DNA from: JAIQFL01 sp035295745
GTDB lineage: Bacteria; Acidobacteriota; Terriglobia; Bryobacterales; Bryobacteraceae
DNA length: 64,000 nt
Assembly (NCBI GenBank): GCA_035295745.1
Contig: DATGIL010000015.1
Span: forward strand, 248,001 to 312,000
Direction of reading: 5' to 3'
Under the pieces are notes generated by a model, which worked only from the letters and a program-made list of their open reading frames with translations, was not told the origin of the DNA and did no database searches. The translations under genes and the position numbers were made by a program. Positions 1-10,023 of this stretch are shown piece after piece. Numbering within the stretch: position 1 is the first letter of the stretch; the number at the start of each line of letters is the position of its first letter.

Positions 1-2
1 CC

Positions 3-1382
3 ATGGCAGACGAACAACAGGTGATCGATAAGCCGAGACCGCGCGAAATCATCGCGCCCGGCTACACATTCGGAACGGTCACGGACCAGATCGCGACGGT
101 TGTCCTTACCAAGAAGACGCCGCTCTTCTGGTTTGTGGGATTCGGCGTGGGCTTCTCGCTGCTGCTGGTGTTCCTGTGGGCCGTGGTGGTGCTGTTCGCC
201 AAAGGCGTCGGCATCTGGGGCATTCGCACCCCCGTGATGTGGGGATTCGCCATCACGAACTTCGTGTGGTGGATCGGCATCGGCCACGCCGGCACGCTCA
301 TCTCCGCCATCCTGCTGCTGCTGAATCAGCGGTGGCGCAACTCGATCAATCGCTTTGCCGAAGCCATGACGCTGTTTGCCGTGGCTTGCGCGGGCATGTT
401 CCCGATTCTTCACCTGGGCCGTCCGTGGCTGGCCTACTGGCTCTTTCCGTATCCCAACACCATGGGAGTCCAGCCGAATTTCCGCAGTCCCCTGGTTTGG
501 GACGTCTTCGCGGTCTCCACGTACGCAACCGTGTCCTTGATGTTCTGGTACGTCGGATTGATACCCGATCTCGCCACCCTGCGCGATCGGACCGCCAGTC
601 GCATGCCCCGCTTCATCTACGGCATTATGGCGATGGGATGGCGCGGCTCGGCCCGGCACTGGAGCGTTTACGAAACGGCCTCTCTGTTGCTCGCCGGCCT
701 GGCCACGCCCCTGGTGCTCTCGGTCCACACGGTCGTGAGCTTCGACTTCACCATCGCCATCGTTCCGGGCTGGCATAGCACCTTCTTCCCGCCCTACTTC
801 GTGGCGGGCGCCATCTATTCCGGCTTCGCAATGGTGATGGCGCTGGCAATTCCGCTGCGAGCCGCCTACGGTCTCGAAGGTCTGATCACCGATAAGCACC
901 TCGACAATTCCGCCAAAGTGATGCTCGCCACTGGCCTCATCGTGGCCTACGCGTACATCATGGAGGCATTTACCGCCTGGTATACGGGCAATGTTTACGA
1001 ACACGACGCCATCTGGCACCGCATGACGGGCCCCTACAAATACTCGTACTGGTTCCTGGTGACCTGCAACATCATTGCGCCGCAGTTCCTGTGGTCGAAA
1101 AAGATCCGCAGCAAGCCGGCGCTGCTCTTCGTCTCCTCGATCGTCGTCCTCATCGGCATGTGGCTGGAGCGTTACGTAATCATCGTCAGCAGCCTGGCGC
1201 AGGATTTTCTGGTCTCCTCCTGGGGCATCTTCCAGGCCACTCGCTGGGACTGGGCTACGTATCTCGGCACGATCGGGTTATTCCTGTTCCTGTTCTTCCT
1301 GTTTATTCGCTTGCTACCCATGATTTCGATCTTTGAAGTGCGTACCCTCCTGCCTCAAGCCAAGATCGAGGAGGAGGTGTAG
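3..1382 (+). CDS. actC: Alternative complex III subunit C (NrfD-like quinol-oxidising membrane subunit)
   Basis: An NrfD/PsrC-type integral membrane protein of 459 aa with about ten hydrophobic segments (first near residues 43-67, last near 420-445) and charged ends. In alternative complex III (ACIII) the ActC subunit forms a quinol-binding site and passes electrons toward the heme and Fe-S subunits. The assignment rests on the family pattern plus the following genes, which match actD, actE and actF in the conserved order. The ATG at position 3 gives a plausible cytoplasmic N-terminus, but the window begins just upstream, so a longer N-terminus and the expected actA/actB genes cannot be seen. 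The actD start follows its stop by 2 nt, which indicates one transcript. Confidence 0.9.
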   Translation: MADEQQVIDKPRPREIIAPGYTFGTVTDQIATVVLTKKTPLFWFVGFGVGFSLLLVFLWAVVVLFAKGVGIWGIRTPVMWGFAITNFVWWIGIGHAGTLISAILLLLNQRWRNSINRFAEAMTLFAVACAGMFPILHLGRPWLAYWLFPYPNTMGVQPNFRSPLVWDVFAVSTYATVSLMFWYVGLIPDLATLRDRTASRMPRFIYGIMAMGWRGSARHWSVYETASLLLAGLATPLVLSVHTVVSFDFTIAIVPGWHSTFFPPYFVAGAIYSGFAMVMALAIPLRAAYGLEGLITDKHLDNSAKVMLATGLIVAYAYIMEAFTAWYTGNVYEHDAIWHRMTGPYKYSYWFLVTCNIIAPQFLWSKKIRSKPALLFVSSIVVLIGMWLERYVIIVSSLAQDFLVSSWGIFQATRWDWATYLGTIGLFLFLFFLFIRLLPMISIFEVRTLLPQAKIEEEV

Positions 1383-1384
1383 GG

Positions 1385-1918
1385 TTGAACAAACCGATTT
1401 ATGGCGTGATTGCCGAATTCGACGGCCCCAACGAGTTGGTGCGCGCCGCCAGAGCCGCTCGCGAGAAGGGATACCGCAAGCTGGACGCGTACACGCCCTT
1501 TCCCGTCGAGGAATTGACCGAGGCGCTGCACCTGCATAAAAACCGCCTACCTCTAATCGTGCTGATTGGCGGGATTCTGGGCGGCCTCACGGGGTACCTC
1601 CTGCAGTATTACGTGACGGTGATTTACTTCCCGATCAATATCGCCGGACGGCCGCTGCATAGTTGGCCCGCGTACATCATCATTACCTTCGAGTTGACGA
1701 TCCTCTTTGCATCGATTGCGAGCGTCCTCGGGCTTTTTGCGCTGTGCGGTCTGCCTATGCCGTACCATCCGGTATTTAACGTTCCGCGATTTGCGCTGGC
1801 ATCGCGCAATCGCTTTTTCCTGTGTATCGAGGCCACGGACCCTCTGTTCGACATCCAGGGAACGTGCAGTTTCTTAGAAACGCTGGAGCCCCGCGAGGTG
1901 TCCGAAGTTGCGCCTTAA
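1385..1918 (+). CDS. actD: Alternative complex III subunit D (DUF3341)
   Basis: A 177-aa protein with a DUF3341-like N-terminal domain (begins MNKPIYGVIAEFDGP) and two central membrane helices (about residues 55-80 and 97-121), the usual ActD arrangement. ActD is a membrane-anchored accessory subunit of ACIII with no cofactor. Translation starts at a TTG two bases after the actC stop. Its 3' end overlaps actE by 11 bp, so the genes are translationally coupled. The role comes from family and gene order; no catalytic residues are expected. Confidence 0.88.
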   Translation: MNKPIYGVIAEFDGPNELVRAARAAREKGYRKLDAYTPFPVEELTEALHLHKNRLPLIVLIGGILGGLTGYLLQYYVTVIYFPINIAGRPLHSWPAYIIITFELTILFASIASVLGLFALCGLPMPYHPVFNVPRFALASRNRFFLCIEATDPLFDIQGTCSFLETLEPREVSEVAP

Positions 1919-2492
1919 ACCCTCAATCTGGTCCCCAGTGCTTCTGTTGCTGGCGTTGACTGCCTGCCGGCAGGACATGCACGATCAGCCGAAATACATT
2001 CCGTTGCGGCAGAGCGATTTCTTCGCTGACGGCCGCTCGGAGCGGCAGATTATCGAGGGCACCATCCCCCGTGGGCATCTCGACGACGATACCGCTTTCT
2101 ACACCGGCAAGGCTGCCGATGGCAAGCCGCTCGATACCTTTCCGTTCGCCGTGACCAAGGCGGACATCCAGCGCGGGCAGGATCGTTTTAACGTGTACTG
2201 CTCCCCCTGCCATGGCCTCCTGGGCAAAGGCGATGGCATGATCGTGCAGCGGGGATTCCGGCAGCCGCCTTCCTACCACACCGACCGCCTGCGGCAGGTC
2301 CCCAACGGATACATCTACGACGTGATTACTAACGGCTTTGGCGCCATGCAGGACTACTCCGCGCAGATTCAGCCGCGCGATCGCTGGGCCATTGTGGCCT
2401 ACGTGCGCGCCCTCCAATTGAGTCAGAACGCGACCATCAACGACGTGCCCGCCGACGCGCGCGCACAACTCGGGCAGGGAGGCGCGCGATGA
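1908..2492 (+). CDS. actE: Alternative complex III subunit E, mono-heme cytochrome c lipoprotein
   Basis: A 194-aa exported cytochrome c. The N-terminus is a lipoprotein signal with lipobox LTAC and Cys20 as lipidation site. A single heme-binding motif CSPCH lies at residues 98-102, and a Met in GFGAMQDY is a candidate axial ligand. In ACIII, ActE carries electrons on the periplasmic side toward the terminal oxidase. The start is a TTG inside the 3' end of actD. The 3' end overlaps actF by 4 bp (ATGA), consistent with coupled translation. Confidence 0.9.
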   Translation: MRLKPSIWSPVLLLLALTACRQDMHDQPKYIPLRQSDFFADGRSERQIIEGTIPRGHLDDDTAFYTGKAADGKPLDTFPFAVTKADIQRGQDRFNVYCSPCHGLLGKGDGMIVQRGFRQPPSYHTDRLRQVPNGYIYDVITNGFGAMQDYSAQIQPRDRWAIVAYVRALQLSQNATINDVPADARAQLGQGGAR

Positions 2493-3688
2493 CCGCCCAG
2501 GCGCTCGATTTCAATCTTTCCACGGAACTGAAGAGCGACCTCAAACAGTGGCGCAACCGCGCCCTCATCGCCGGGATTGTAGGAGCGGTGCTGTGCCTGG
2601 TCGGATTCGTGTCCAATCCGTTTCAGTTCTATCGTTCGTACCTTTGGTCGTACCTGTTTGTTCTTGGACTCTCCCTGGGACCGCTGGCGTGGCTGATGCT
2701 GCAATACCTCACGGGGGGCGCCTGGGGGGTGGTGATTCGCCGCCCCTGCGAAGCCGCGGCGCGTACCATTCCGGTTGTCGCTGCGATGTTCCTGCCCATC
2801 GTAATTGGCATCAACAATCTGTACGACTGGGCCCACGCCGACAAGGTTAGAGCCAGCGCGATGCTGCTGCACAAGCAGCCTTATCTGAACGTGCCGTTCT
2901 TCCTGATTCGCGCCGCGGTTTACTTCGGCGGATGGTTTTTCCTGTCGTGGTATTTCAATCGCTGGTCCGCTGTAGAAGACCGGGAAGGTCCGCGGGTGGC
3001 GCATCGCAAAATGGCGACGCTCGCCGGTCCTGGAATTCTTTTCTGGGGTTTCACCGTCACCTTCATGTCCATCGATTGGGTGCTTTCTCTGGCGCCCGAG
3101 TTCTTCTCGACGATGTTCGGCTTGCTGTTCATCGCGGGCCAGGCGCTCACGGGGATGGCATTTCTGGTTACGCTGATGGTCTTCCTTTCGCGGCGCGAGC
3201 CCATGGCGCATATCCTGACACCGCGCCATCTGCACGATCTCGGAAAGTTTCTGCTCGCGCTGATCATGGTGTGGGCATATTTCTCGTTCTCGCAATTTCT
3301 GATCATCTGGGCGGGCAACCTGCCGGAAGAGATTCCCTGGTATCTGGCGCGGTTGCATGGCGGGTGGCAATATGTGGCTCTGGCGCTGGTGTTCGGACAC
3401 TTCGGACTGCCTTTCGCGCTGCTGCTTTCGCGCGATCTGAAACGCAATTTCAAGTTTCTGGCGGGCATCGCGGTGTTCATTCTGTGCATACGGCTGGTGG
3501 ACCTTTACTGGGTCGTGGCGCCGGATTTTCGCAAGGAGTCGTTCGGTTTCAGTTGGATGGATCTGGCGGCTCCATTGGGGCTGATTGGCATCTGGTTGTG
3601 GTACTTCCTGCTGCAACTCGAGAAGCGGCCGTTGATTCCCTCGCAGGAACCGCAACTGCAGGAGGCTTTGGAACATGGAAGAGAATAA
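2489..3688 (+). CDS. actF: Alternative complex III subunit F (integral membrane, ActC-like)
   Basis: A 399-aa polytopic membrane protein with about ten hydrophobic helices, of the ActF family (quinol:cytochrome c oxidoreductase subunit). ActF is distantly related to ActC and is part of the membrane core of ACIII. It starts with an ATG overlapping the actE stop and ends 14 bp inside the next small gene. Order actC-D-E-F followed by cytochrome oxidase genes matches ACIII-caa3 operons of known ACIII bacteria. The C-terminus (after about residue 370) is charged and probably cytoplasmic. Confidence 0.88.
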   Translation: MTAQALDFNLSTELKSDLKQWRNRALIAGIVGAVLCLVGFVSNPFQFYRSYLWSYLFVLGLSLGPLAWLMLQYLTGGAWGVVIRRPCEAAARTIPVVAAMFLPIVIGINNLYDWAHADKVRASAMLLHKQPYLNVPFFLIRAAVYFGGWFFLSWYFNRWSAVEDREGPRVAHRKMATLAGPGILFWGFTVTFMSIDWVLSLAPEFFSTMFGLLFIAGQALTGMAFLVTLMVFLSRREPMAHILTPRHLHDLGKFLLALIMVWAYFSFSQFLIIWAGNLPEEIPWYLARLHGGWQYVALALVFGHFGLPFALLLSRDLKRNFKFLAGIAVFILCIRLVDLYWVVAPDFRKESFGFSWMDLAAPLGLIGIWLWYFLLQLEKRPLIPSQEPQLQEALEHGRE

Positions 3689-4127
3689 GCATCGCGGCGT
3701 AGGGCACGAAGAGACCGACGTCAATCCTTGGGTCGTTGGCAAGTTCGCGATCGGGCTGGTATTCGTGTGCGTGATTTCGCTGGCGATTCTGTTCGGCTTC
3801 TTCCGCTTCCTTCTGTCGGATGAGGGCGGCAAGGCTGCGGGAGTCGTAAAAGAGCCGCCAAAACCTCGGCTGGAACAGACTCCGATTACGGATTTGCAGG
3901 CCTTTCGGATGGCCGAGGATCGGGACCTAAGCAGTTACGGATGGGTGGACCAGCAGAAGGGAATCGTGCATGTGCCGATCGATCGCGCGATTGACATGCT
4001 GGTGCAAAAAGGCCTGCCCTCGCGGCAGGAACAGGCGCCCGTGAGCAACGTGAGCGTGCCGATGGAAAGCGGCCTCGGTGCCAAGATGCTGCCGCCCGGA
4101 GGCCCGCTGGCAGGAGAAAAGAAATGA
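3675..4127 (+). CDS. Small single-pass membrane protein of the ACIII-caa3 operon
   Basis: A 150-aa protein with a short charged N-terminus, one strong membrane helix (about residues 22-46) and an exposed domain rich in Pro, Gln and Asp. I do not recognise a named family. It overlaps actF by 14 bp and the next gene sco by 4 bp, so it is almost surely co-translated with the respiratory genes. The soluble part contains the phrase LSSYGWVDQQKGIVHVPIDRA, which resembles short accessory proteins found between actF and sco in related operons. A role in assembling or stabilising the ACIII/oxidase supercomplex is only an inference from position. Confidence 0.7.
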   Translation: MEENKHRGVGHEETDVNPWVVGKFAIGLVFVCVISLAILFGFFRFLLSDEGGKAAGVVKEPPKPRLEQTPITDLQAFRMAEDRDLSSYGWVDQQKGIVHVPIDRAIDMLVQKGLPSRQEQAPVSNVSVPMESGLGAKMLPPGGPLAGEKK

Positions 4128-5191
4128 GTGTATTGACGTGGCGCAAACACTCCTGTTTGCCGCGTCGAGACTCCTCTCGACGCTTTTCGGGGCTCTCCAG
4201 CCTCCGACGACGGGCCGTAATGTCTCCGCAAGAATGTTCAGCTAGTGGCGAAAAGCCTTTGCGCAGCGGACCTGGTGGACGTCCGAAAAGCGTCGACAAG
4301 AGTGTCGACGCGGCAAACAGGAGTGTTTGCGCCACCCTCTTCGCCCTCATTCTCTGTGCTTCTTCCGTCTTCGCGCAGCCTGGACAACCCGCGCCCATGC
4401 AGCCGTCGCGCAGTTTGCAGGACTCTAACCTGCGCCCTGCGCTTCCTGGAGCGCTCGAAGGTGTTGGCATCGAGCAGAGACTCGATGCGCAGATCCCGAT
4501 GAACCTCACGTTACGCGATGAGGCCGGCCGCTCGCTTCCCCTTTCCAGCTTCTTCCAAACCAAGAAGCCCGTCATCCTTGCCTTCGTCTACTATCGCTGC
4601 CCGATGCTCTGCACGCAGATTCTGAACGGGCTCGAGAGTACTCTGAAGGCCGTATCCCTCAATCCCGGACAGGATTTCGAAGTTCTCAGCGTGAGCTTCG
4701 ACCCCAAGGACACGCCGGAACTCGCCGCATCCAAGAAGCAGATGTACCTGAAGCGCTACGGGAGGCAGAATACCGCCAACGGCTGGCACTTTCTGACGGG
4801 CGACGAAGCCAACATCCGCGCGATCACCAGTGCAGCGGGCTTCCACTACAAGTACGACCCCAAGACTGATCAGTTCGCGCACGCCAGCGGCATCATGGTG
4901 CTGACACCGGAAGGCCGCCTGTCGCGCTATTTCTACGGTGTTGAATACGCACCCCGCGATGTTCGCCTCGGCCTGGTGGAAGCGTCGCAAAACAAGATCG
5001 GCACGCCCGTCGACCAGATGCTGCTCTTCTGCTATCACTATGACCCGGCGACCGGGAAATACGGCGCGATCGCCATGAATATGGTGCGATTCGCGGGTGC
5101 CGCATTCGCCTTGGTGGGCTGCACGTTTCTGTTGATCGTCTTCCGCCGCGATCTTCGTACCGGCAAACAGAACCTGAAACGAGTTGGATAA
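4124..5191 (+). CDS. sco: SCO1/SenC copper chaperone with repeat-derived N-terminal insertion
   Basis: A thioredoxin-fold SCO/SenC protein that delivers copper to the CuA site of cytochrome oxidase subunit II. The copper-binding CxxxC is CPMLC at residues 159-163, the conserved His is in QFAHASG near residue 250, and there is a C-terminal membrane helix (about 324-343). The first five codons are followed by about 65 residues encoded by an interspersed repeat (4138-4335), and only then comes the hydrophobic signal core LFALILCASSVFA. Deleting the 198-bp repeat joins MSVLT directly to LFALIL in frame, giving a normal signal peptide. The present protein therefore has a basic N-terminal extension before its signal sequence. 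Whether export still works is unknown. No convincing alternative start lies close to the signal core. Confidence 0.88.
   Translation: MSVLTWRKHSCLPRRDSSRRFSGLSSLRRRAVMSPQECSASGEKPLRSGPGGRPKSVDKSVDAANRSVCATLFALILCASSVFAQPGQPAPMQPSRSLQDSNLRPALPGALEGVGIEQRLDAQIPMNLTLRDEAGRSLPLSSFFQTKKPVILAFVYYRCPMLCTQILNGLESTLKAVSLNPGQDFEVLSVSFDPKDTPELAASKKQMYLKRYGRQNTANGWHFLTGDEANIRAITSAAGFHYKYDPKTDQFAHASGIMVLTPEGRLSRYFYGVEYAPRDVRLGLVEASQNKIGTPVDQMLLFCYHYDPATGKYGAIAMNMVRFAGAAFALVGCTFLLIVFRRDLRTGKQNLKRVG
4138..4335 (+). repeat. Complete two-arm hairpin repeat (copy 1), inserted in sco
   Basis: A 198-bp element. The left arm (4138-4190) reads GTGGCGC, then hairpin CAAAC-actcct-GTTTG, then hairpin CGTCGAGA-ctcc-TCTCGACG, then CTTTTCGG. 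The right arm (4283-4335) is the inverted counterpart and ends GCGCCAC. About 90 bp of core separates the arms. The length is a multiple of three and the element is read through by sco. No clear target-site duplication is visible. The element starts 10 nt after the stop codon of the preceding gene. Confidence 0.9.
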
Positions 5192-5200
5192 AAGTTCGAG

Positions 5201-6208
5201 ATGGGTACACTACGTTTATTTCCGGAACAGGCCTCAACCTTCGCCCCCGAAGTCGACCACCTGCTGTACTTTTTGCTGGTGGTAGCAGTTTTCTTTACTC
5301 TGCTGATTTTCGGCGCGATCTTCTACTTTGCCGTCCGCTATCGACGGCGCTCCGACAAGGAACTGCCGCACGTTGTGCACGGCGGGATGGCGCTCGAGAT
5401 CCTGTGGACCGTGATTCCGTTTGGCCTCACCATGGTGATGTTCACTTGGGGGGCGGCCATCTTCTTCAAAGAGAGCCGGCCGCCGGACGACGCGCTCAAT
5501 ATCAACGTCGTGGGCAAGCAGTGGATGTGGAAACTCCAACATATGGAGGGTCAGCGCGAGATTAATGAACTACATATCCCGCTGGGCCGCGCCATCAAGC
5601 TCACCATGACGTCGGAGGACGTGATTCACAGCTTCTTCGTACCGGCGTTCCGCACCAAGCAGGACGTGGTGCCAGGCAGATATTCCACCACCTGGTTCAA
5701 GCCCACCAAAGCGGGCAAATACCACCTGTTCTGCGCTGAGTATTGCGGCACGCGCCACTCCGGCATGATCGGCTGGATTTATGTGATGGAGCCGCGCGAC
5801 TACGAAGACTGGCTGACCGGCGGTGCGGCTTCCGGGTCGCTCGCCGATAACGGGCACAAGCTGTTTCTCAATCTGGCATGCGGCAATTGCCACAAGGACG
5901 ATGGCTCCGGCCGCTGCCCCACGCTGGTGGGTCTGTTCGGCAGGAATGTGCAACTTAGCGGAGGCGGCGTGGTGAAGGCAGATGAAGGCTACATTCGCGA
6001 GTCGATTCTGCAGCCTGCGGCGAAGATTGTGAACGGATACCAGCCGATCATGCCGACGTTCCAGGGCCTGGTCAGCGAAGAGGATGTTTTGCAGTTGGTG
6101 GAGTACGTGAAGTCGCTCAATCCCAAGCCGGCGGGGGCCACCTCGCAATCGGAGGGCACAACCGTACCGGCACCGGGGCTCGCACCCAACACACCGAAAG
6201 TTCGTTAA
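5201..6208 (+). CDS. coxB: Cytochrome c oxidase subunit II with fused cytochrome c domain (caa3 type)
   Basis: A 335-aa subunit II. Two N-terminal membrane helices (about 21-45 and 66-88) are followed by a cupredoxin CuA domain with His143 and the ligand cluster CAEYCGTRHSGM (Cys178, Glu180, Cys182, His186, Met189). A C-terminal cytochrome c domain carries CGNCH at 227-231 and a later Met in YQPIMPTF. The fused heme domain defines caa3-type oxidase, which takes electrons from a bound or soluble cytochrome c such as ActE. There is no cleavable signal. The ATG at 5201 lies 9 bp after sco, and coxA follows after 2 bp. Confidence 0.95.
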   Translation: MGTLRLFPEQASTFAPEVDHLLYFLLVVAVFFTLLIFGAIFYFAVRYRRRSDKELPHVVHGGMALEILWTVIPFGLTMVMFTWGAAIFFKESRPPDDALNINVVGKQWMWKLQHMEGQREINELHIPLGRAIKLTMTSEDVIHSFFVPAFRTKQDVVPGRYSTTWFKPTKAGKYHLFCAEYCGTRHSGMIGWIYVMEPRDYEDWLTGGAASGSLADNGHKLFLNLACGNCHKDDGSGRCPTLVGLFGRNVQLSGGGVVKADEGYIRESILQPAAKIVNGYQPIMPTFQGLVSEEDVLQLVEYVKSLNPKPAGATSQSEGTTVPAPGLAPNTPKVR

Positions 6209-6210
6209 TT

Positions 6211-7828
<1,618 letters not shown>

Positions 7829-7836
<8 letters not shown>

Positions 7837-8503
7837 CCAATCGCACGTGGAGACGCTCGCCCTGCGCGAGCAGTTCGATACCGCCGGGCAGCAGAAAGAT
7901 GCTTCCACGCTCGGGATGTGGCTGTTCCTCATCACCGAAATCATGTTCTTCGGCGGCATGTTCCTGGCGTACTCGGTATATCGCGGGATCTACCCCACCA
8001 TCTTCGCCATCGCCAGCACCAGCCTGAACGTCTACATCGGTGCTGCCAATACAGTGGTCCTGTTGTGCAGCAGCTTTACCATGGTGCTGGCGGTTCGCGC
8101 TGCACAACTGGGCCAGCGGCGAGCGATCATCGTCTTTCTCGTCCTCACGCTGGCGCTGGGCACGGTATTCCTTGGTGTGAAGGCTTACGAGTGGAAGGAG
8201 AAGTTTGAGGAGCACCATATTCCCGGCCAGGCGGCATTCCACCTGGAGGGTGTGAGTGCCGACCAGCAGGGCCACGCGCAGTTGTTCTTCTCGCTCTACT
8301 TTGCGATGACGGGGCTGCACGCGCTTCACATGGTGATTGGCGCGGGCATTCTGACCGTACTCATTTTCCAGGCACGTCGCGGCAAGTTCACAGCCGATTA
8401 CATGACGCCCGTGGATGTAGCGGGACTCTACTGGCACTTCGTCGACATCATCTGGATTTTCCTTTTCCCTCTGCTGTATCTGATCGATCGCCATTTGAAG
8501 TGA
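7829..8503 (+). CDS. coxC: Cytochrome c oxidase subunit III
   Basis: A 224-aa heme-copper oxidase subunit III with about five membrane helices, beginning with the conserved TLGMWLFLITEIMFFGG region and ending with the typical GLYWHFVDIIWIFLFPLLYL. Subunit III supports proton uptake and stability of subunit I. The start is a TTG (7829) inside the 3' end of coxA, so the two are coupled. coxD begins 3 bp after its stop. Confidence 0.94.
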
Positions 8504-8506
8504 GCC

Positions 8507-8806
8507 ATGCACGAGCACATCGATAGCATCAAACTCTACGCCCTGGTGTTCATCGGGCTGATTATTCTTACAGTGGTGACCACTGCGGTCGCGTTCGTCG
8601 ACCTCGGACCGTTTAGCGTGGTGGCGGCCTTGGGCATCGCGGTCTGCAAGATGCTGCTGGTGGCCTTGTTCTTCATGCACATCCGCCACAGCACCAAGCT
8701 GACGCGCCTGGTAGTGCTCGGCGGCTTGCTTTGGCTGTTCATTTTGTTGGCGCTGACGATGAGCGACTTTGTCACTCGCGGGGCGCTCGGCGTCCCGGGC
8801 AGGTAG
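8507..8806 (+). CDS. coxD: Cytochrome c oxidase subunit IV (caa3-type small subunit)
   Basis: A 99-aa protein with three hydrophobic helices, matching prokaryotic cytochrome oxidase subunit IV (the short CyoD/CtaF-like family). The central KMLLVALFFMHIRHS is characteristic of that family. It is the last gene of the respiratory operon. After its stop about 215 bp separate it from a gene on the opposite strand; I see no convincing intrinsic terminator there. Confidence 0.88.
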   Translation: MHEHIDSIKLYALVFIGLIILTVVTTAVAFVDLGPFSVVAALGIAVCKMLLVALFFMHIRHSTKLTRLVVLGGLLWLFILLALTMSDFVTRGALGVPGR

Positions 8807-9021
8807 TCAGTGTTCACATCATCCGTCTGGCGCGAGGAGATTTGGTACGCTTTCCAAGTGCCTCGAGGCGGGTGCAGCGAGTCAGCGCGAGAGTGAAGAA
8901 AAGGCTCTCGACAGTCTTACGGGAGCCTGGGGAGGGAGTCGAATTACCGTCAAGCGGTACGCCAATTCCACTTAATGCGGTCTGCGGTTTGGGATCTCAT
9001 GAAGCACTAAGCAGCCCCGAA

Positions 9022-9474
9022 TTACTTCATCTTATCGATCTTCTTCCGAATCTGGGCGGCGTTCTTTGCTTCGGGAGCCACTTCGAGGTACTTCGCGTAG
9101 GCCTCTTTAGCGGCGTGCATGTCCTTCAGCTTCTCCTCCACCTCGCCTAAGCGCAGCCATGCCTCGCCGTAACCCTCGTTCCACTTCGTCGCGCCCTTAT
9201 AGCGGCCCTCCGCCGACCGATACTTGCCCTGCTTGAAGTAGAAATCGCCCACCTTGACCCACTTCTCGGCCTCCAACGGGTTGAAGGAGAACTCCTCATT
9301 CGAAAGCGATTTGTCCTCTTCCGGGGGGATCTCTTCTTTGCCAGTGGACGGGGGGGCAGGCTGCCGTTTCTGCAACTCCGGCTGCGGCTTGGCGGGCTGG
9401 GGCGGATTCTGTTGAGCATGAGCGGCGAATGAAACCGCACACACCACCAGCATCCTCGGGATCCAGCTAGACAT
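9022..9474 (-). CDS. Small exported TPR-repeat protein
   Basis: A 150-aa protein with a signal peptide (cleavage near AHAQQ, residue 20), a Pro/Gln/Lys-rich linker to about residue 60, and two to three tetratricopeptide-like helices (for example KVGDFYFKQGKYRSAEGRYKG and AWLRLGEVEEKLKDMHAAKE). TPR units bind other proteins; the partner is unknown. It stands alone, with the respiratory operon convergent on one side and an insertion sequence 43 bp upstream of its start. That IS may have separated the gene from its original promoter. Confidence 0.8.
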   Translation of the reverse strand: MSSWIPRMLVVCAVSFAAHAQQNPPQPAKPQPELQKRQPAPPSTGKEEIPPEEDKSLSNEEFSFNPLEAEKWVKVGDFYFKQGKYRSAEGRYKGATKWNEGYGEAWLRLGEVEEKLKDMHAAKEAYAKYLEVAPEAKNAAQIRKKIDKMK

Positions 9475-9517
9475 AATCTGATTTTACCAGCGGAGAGATC
9501 AACCTGTCGTGCTTACT

Positions 9518-9539
9518 GGGGTGCGCGACATAAAAGTGG
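9518..9539 (+). repeat. Left terminal inverted repeat of the IS
   Basis: 22 bp beginning GGGGTGCGCGACATAAAA and ending GTGG. It is the exact reverse complement of 11424-11445. Confidence 0.95.
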
Positions 9540-9607
9540 CGAGTTGCACCGGGCCCGTGTTTATGGGATATTTCTGAGCGTATATATACTCTCAGAAAGA
9601 GGCTGCG

Positions 9608-10015
9608 ATGCCCGATTCCCTCTCCGACCTCGAAGGTGTCCGATCCAAGCTCCTCCAACAGATCCAGGCGCTGGGCGATTTCCGCCCAGGTTCCATCAGC
9701 GTCGCGGTGCGGCGCTGCGGTAAGCCCACCTGCCACTGCGCCAAGCCGGATGACCCGGGCCATGACCCGCAGATTCGCCTAACGCGCAAAGCCGCTGGTA
9801 AGACCATCACCGAGAGCTTCGCCACGCCCGCCGCCTTCCGCAAGGCTCAGCAAGAAGTCACCGAGTTCCATCGCTTTCAGACCATCAGTGACGAACTGAT
9901 TGATGTCAACGAGAAGATCTGCCAACTCCGCCCCGCCGAGCCCGAACCGGCTGGCTGGACACCCCAGGAAAAAAAACGGCTGCTGCGATCCATCGAGAGG
10001 TCACGCAAGAGGTAG
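9608..10015 (+). CDS. IS upstream ORF (DUF6788-like), fused to the transposase by frameshifting
   Basis: A 135-aa protein with a short Cys cluster (RRCGKPTCHCAK, about residues 36-47) and a helical C-terminal half. DUF6788-like proteins commonly precede ISKra4 transposases. Near its end the frame contains Q-E-K-K encoded across an A8 run. The transposase frame is open from that run onward, so a -1 shift yields a single long transposase with this segment as its N-terminal domain, possibly DNA-binding. If no shift occurs, translation stops at TAG 10013-10015. Confidence 0.8.
   Translation: MPDSLSDLEGVRSKLLQQIQALGDFRPGSISVAVRRCGKPTCHCAKPDDPGHDPQIRLTRKAAGKTITESFATPAAFRKAQQEVTEFHRFQTISDELIDVNEKICQLRPAEPEPAGWTPQEKKRLLRSIERSRKR
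9970..9976 (+). other. Predicted -1 slippery heptamer A-AAA-AAA in the IS
   Basis: In the upstream frame the bases read GAA AAA AAA CGG, so the heptamer A AAA AAA is in the correct register for -1 slippage (ribosomal or by transcription slippage). The -1 frame has no stop from here into the transposase. Confidence 0.7.
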
Positions 10016-10023
10016 AGCGCCTC

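Noticed and set aside
8930..8990. tRNA-like stretch (GGAGTCGAATTACCG.. CCAATTCCAC)
   Set aside because: It recalls a tRNA fragment, but I could not form an acceptor, anticodon and T arm together, so it is not called as a tRNA or pseudo-tRNA.
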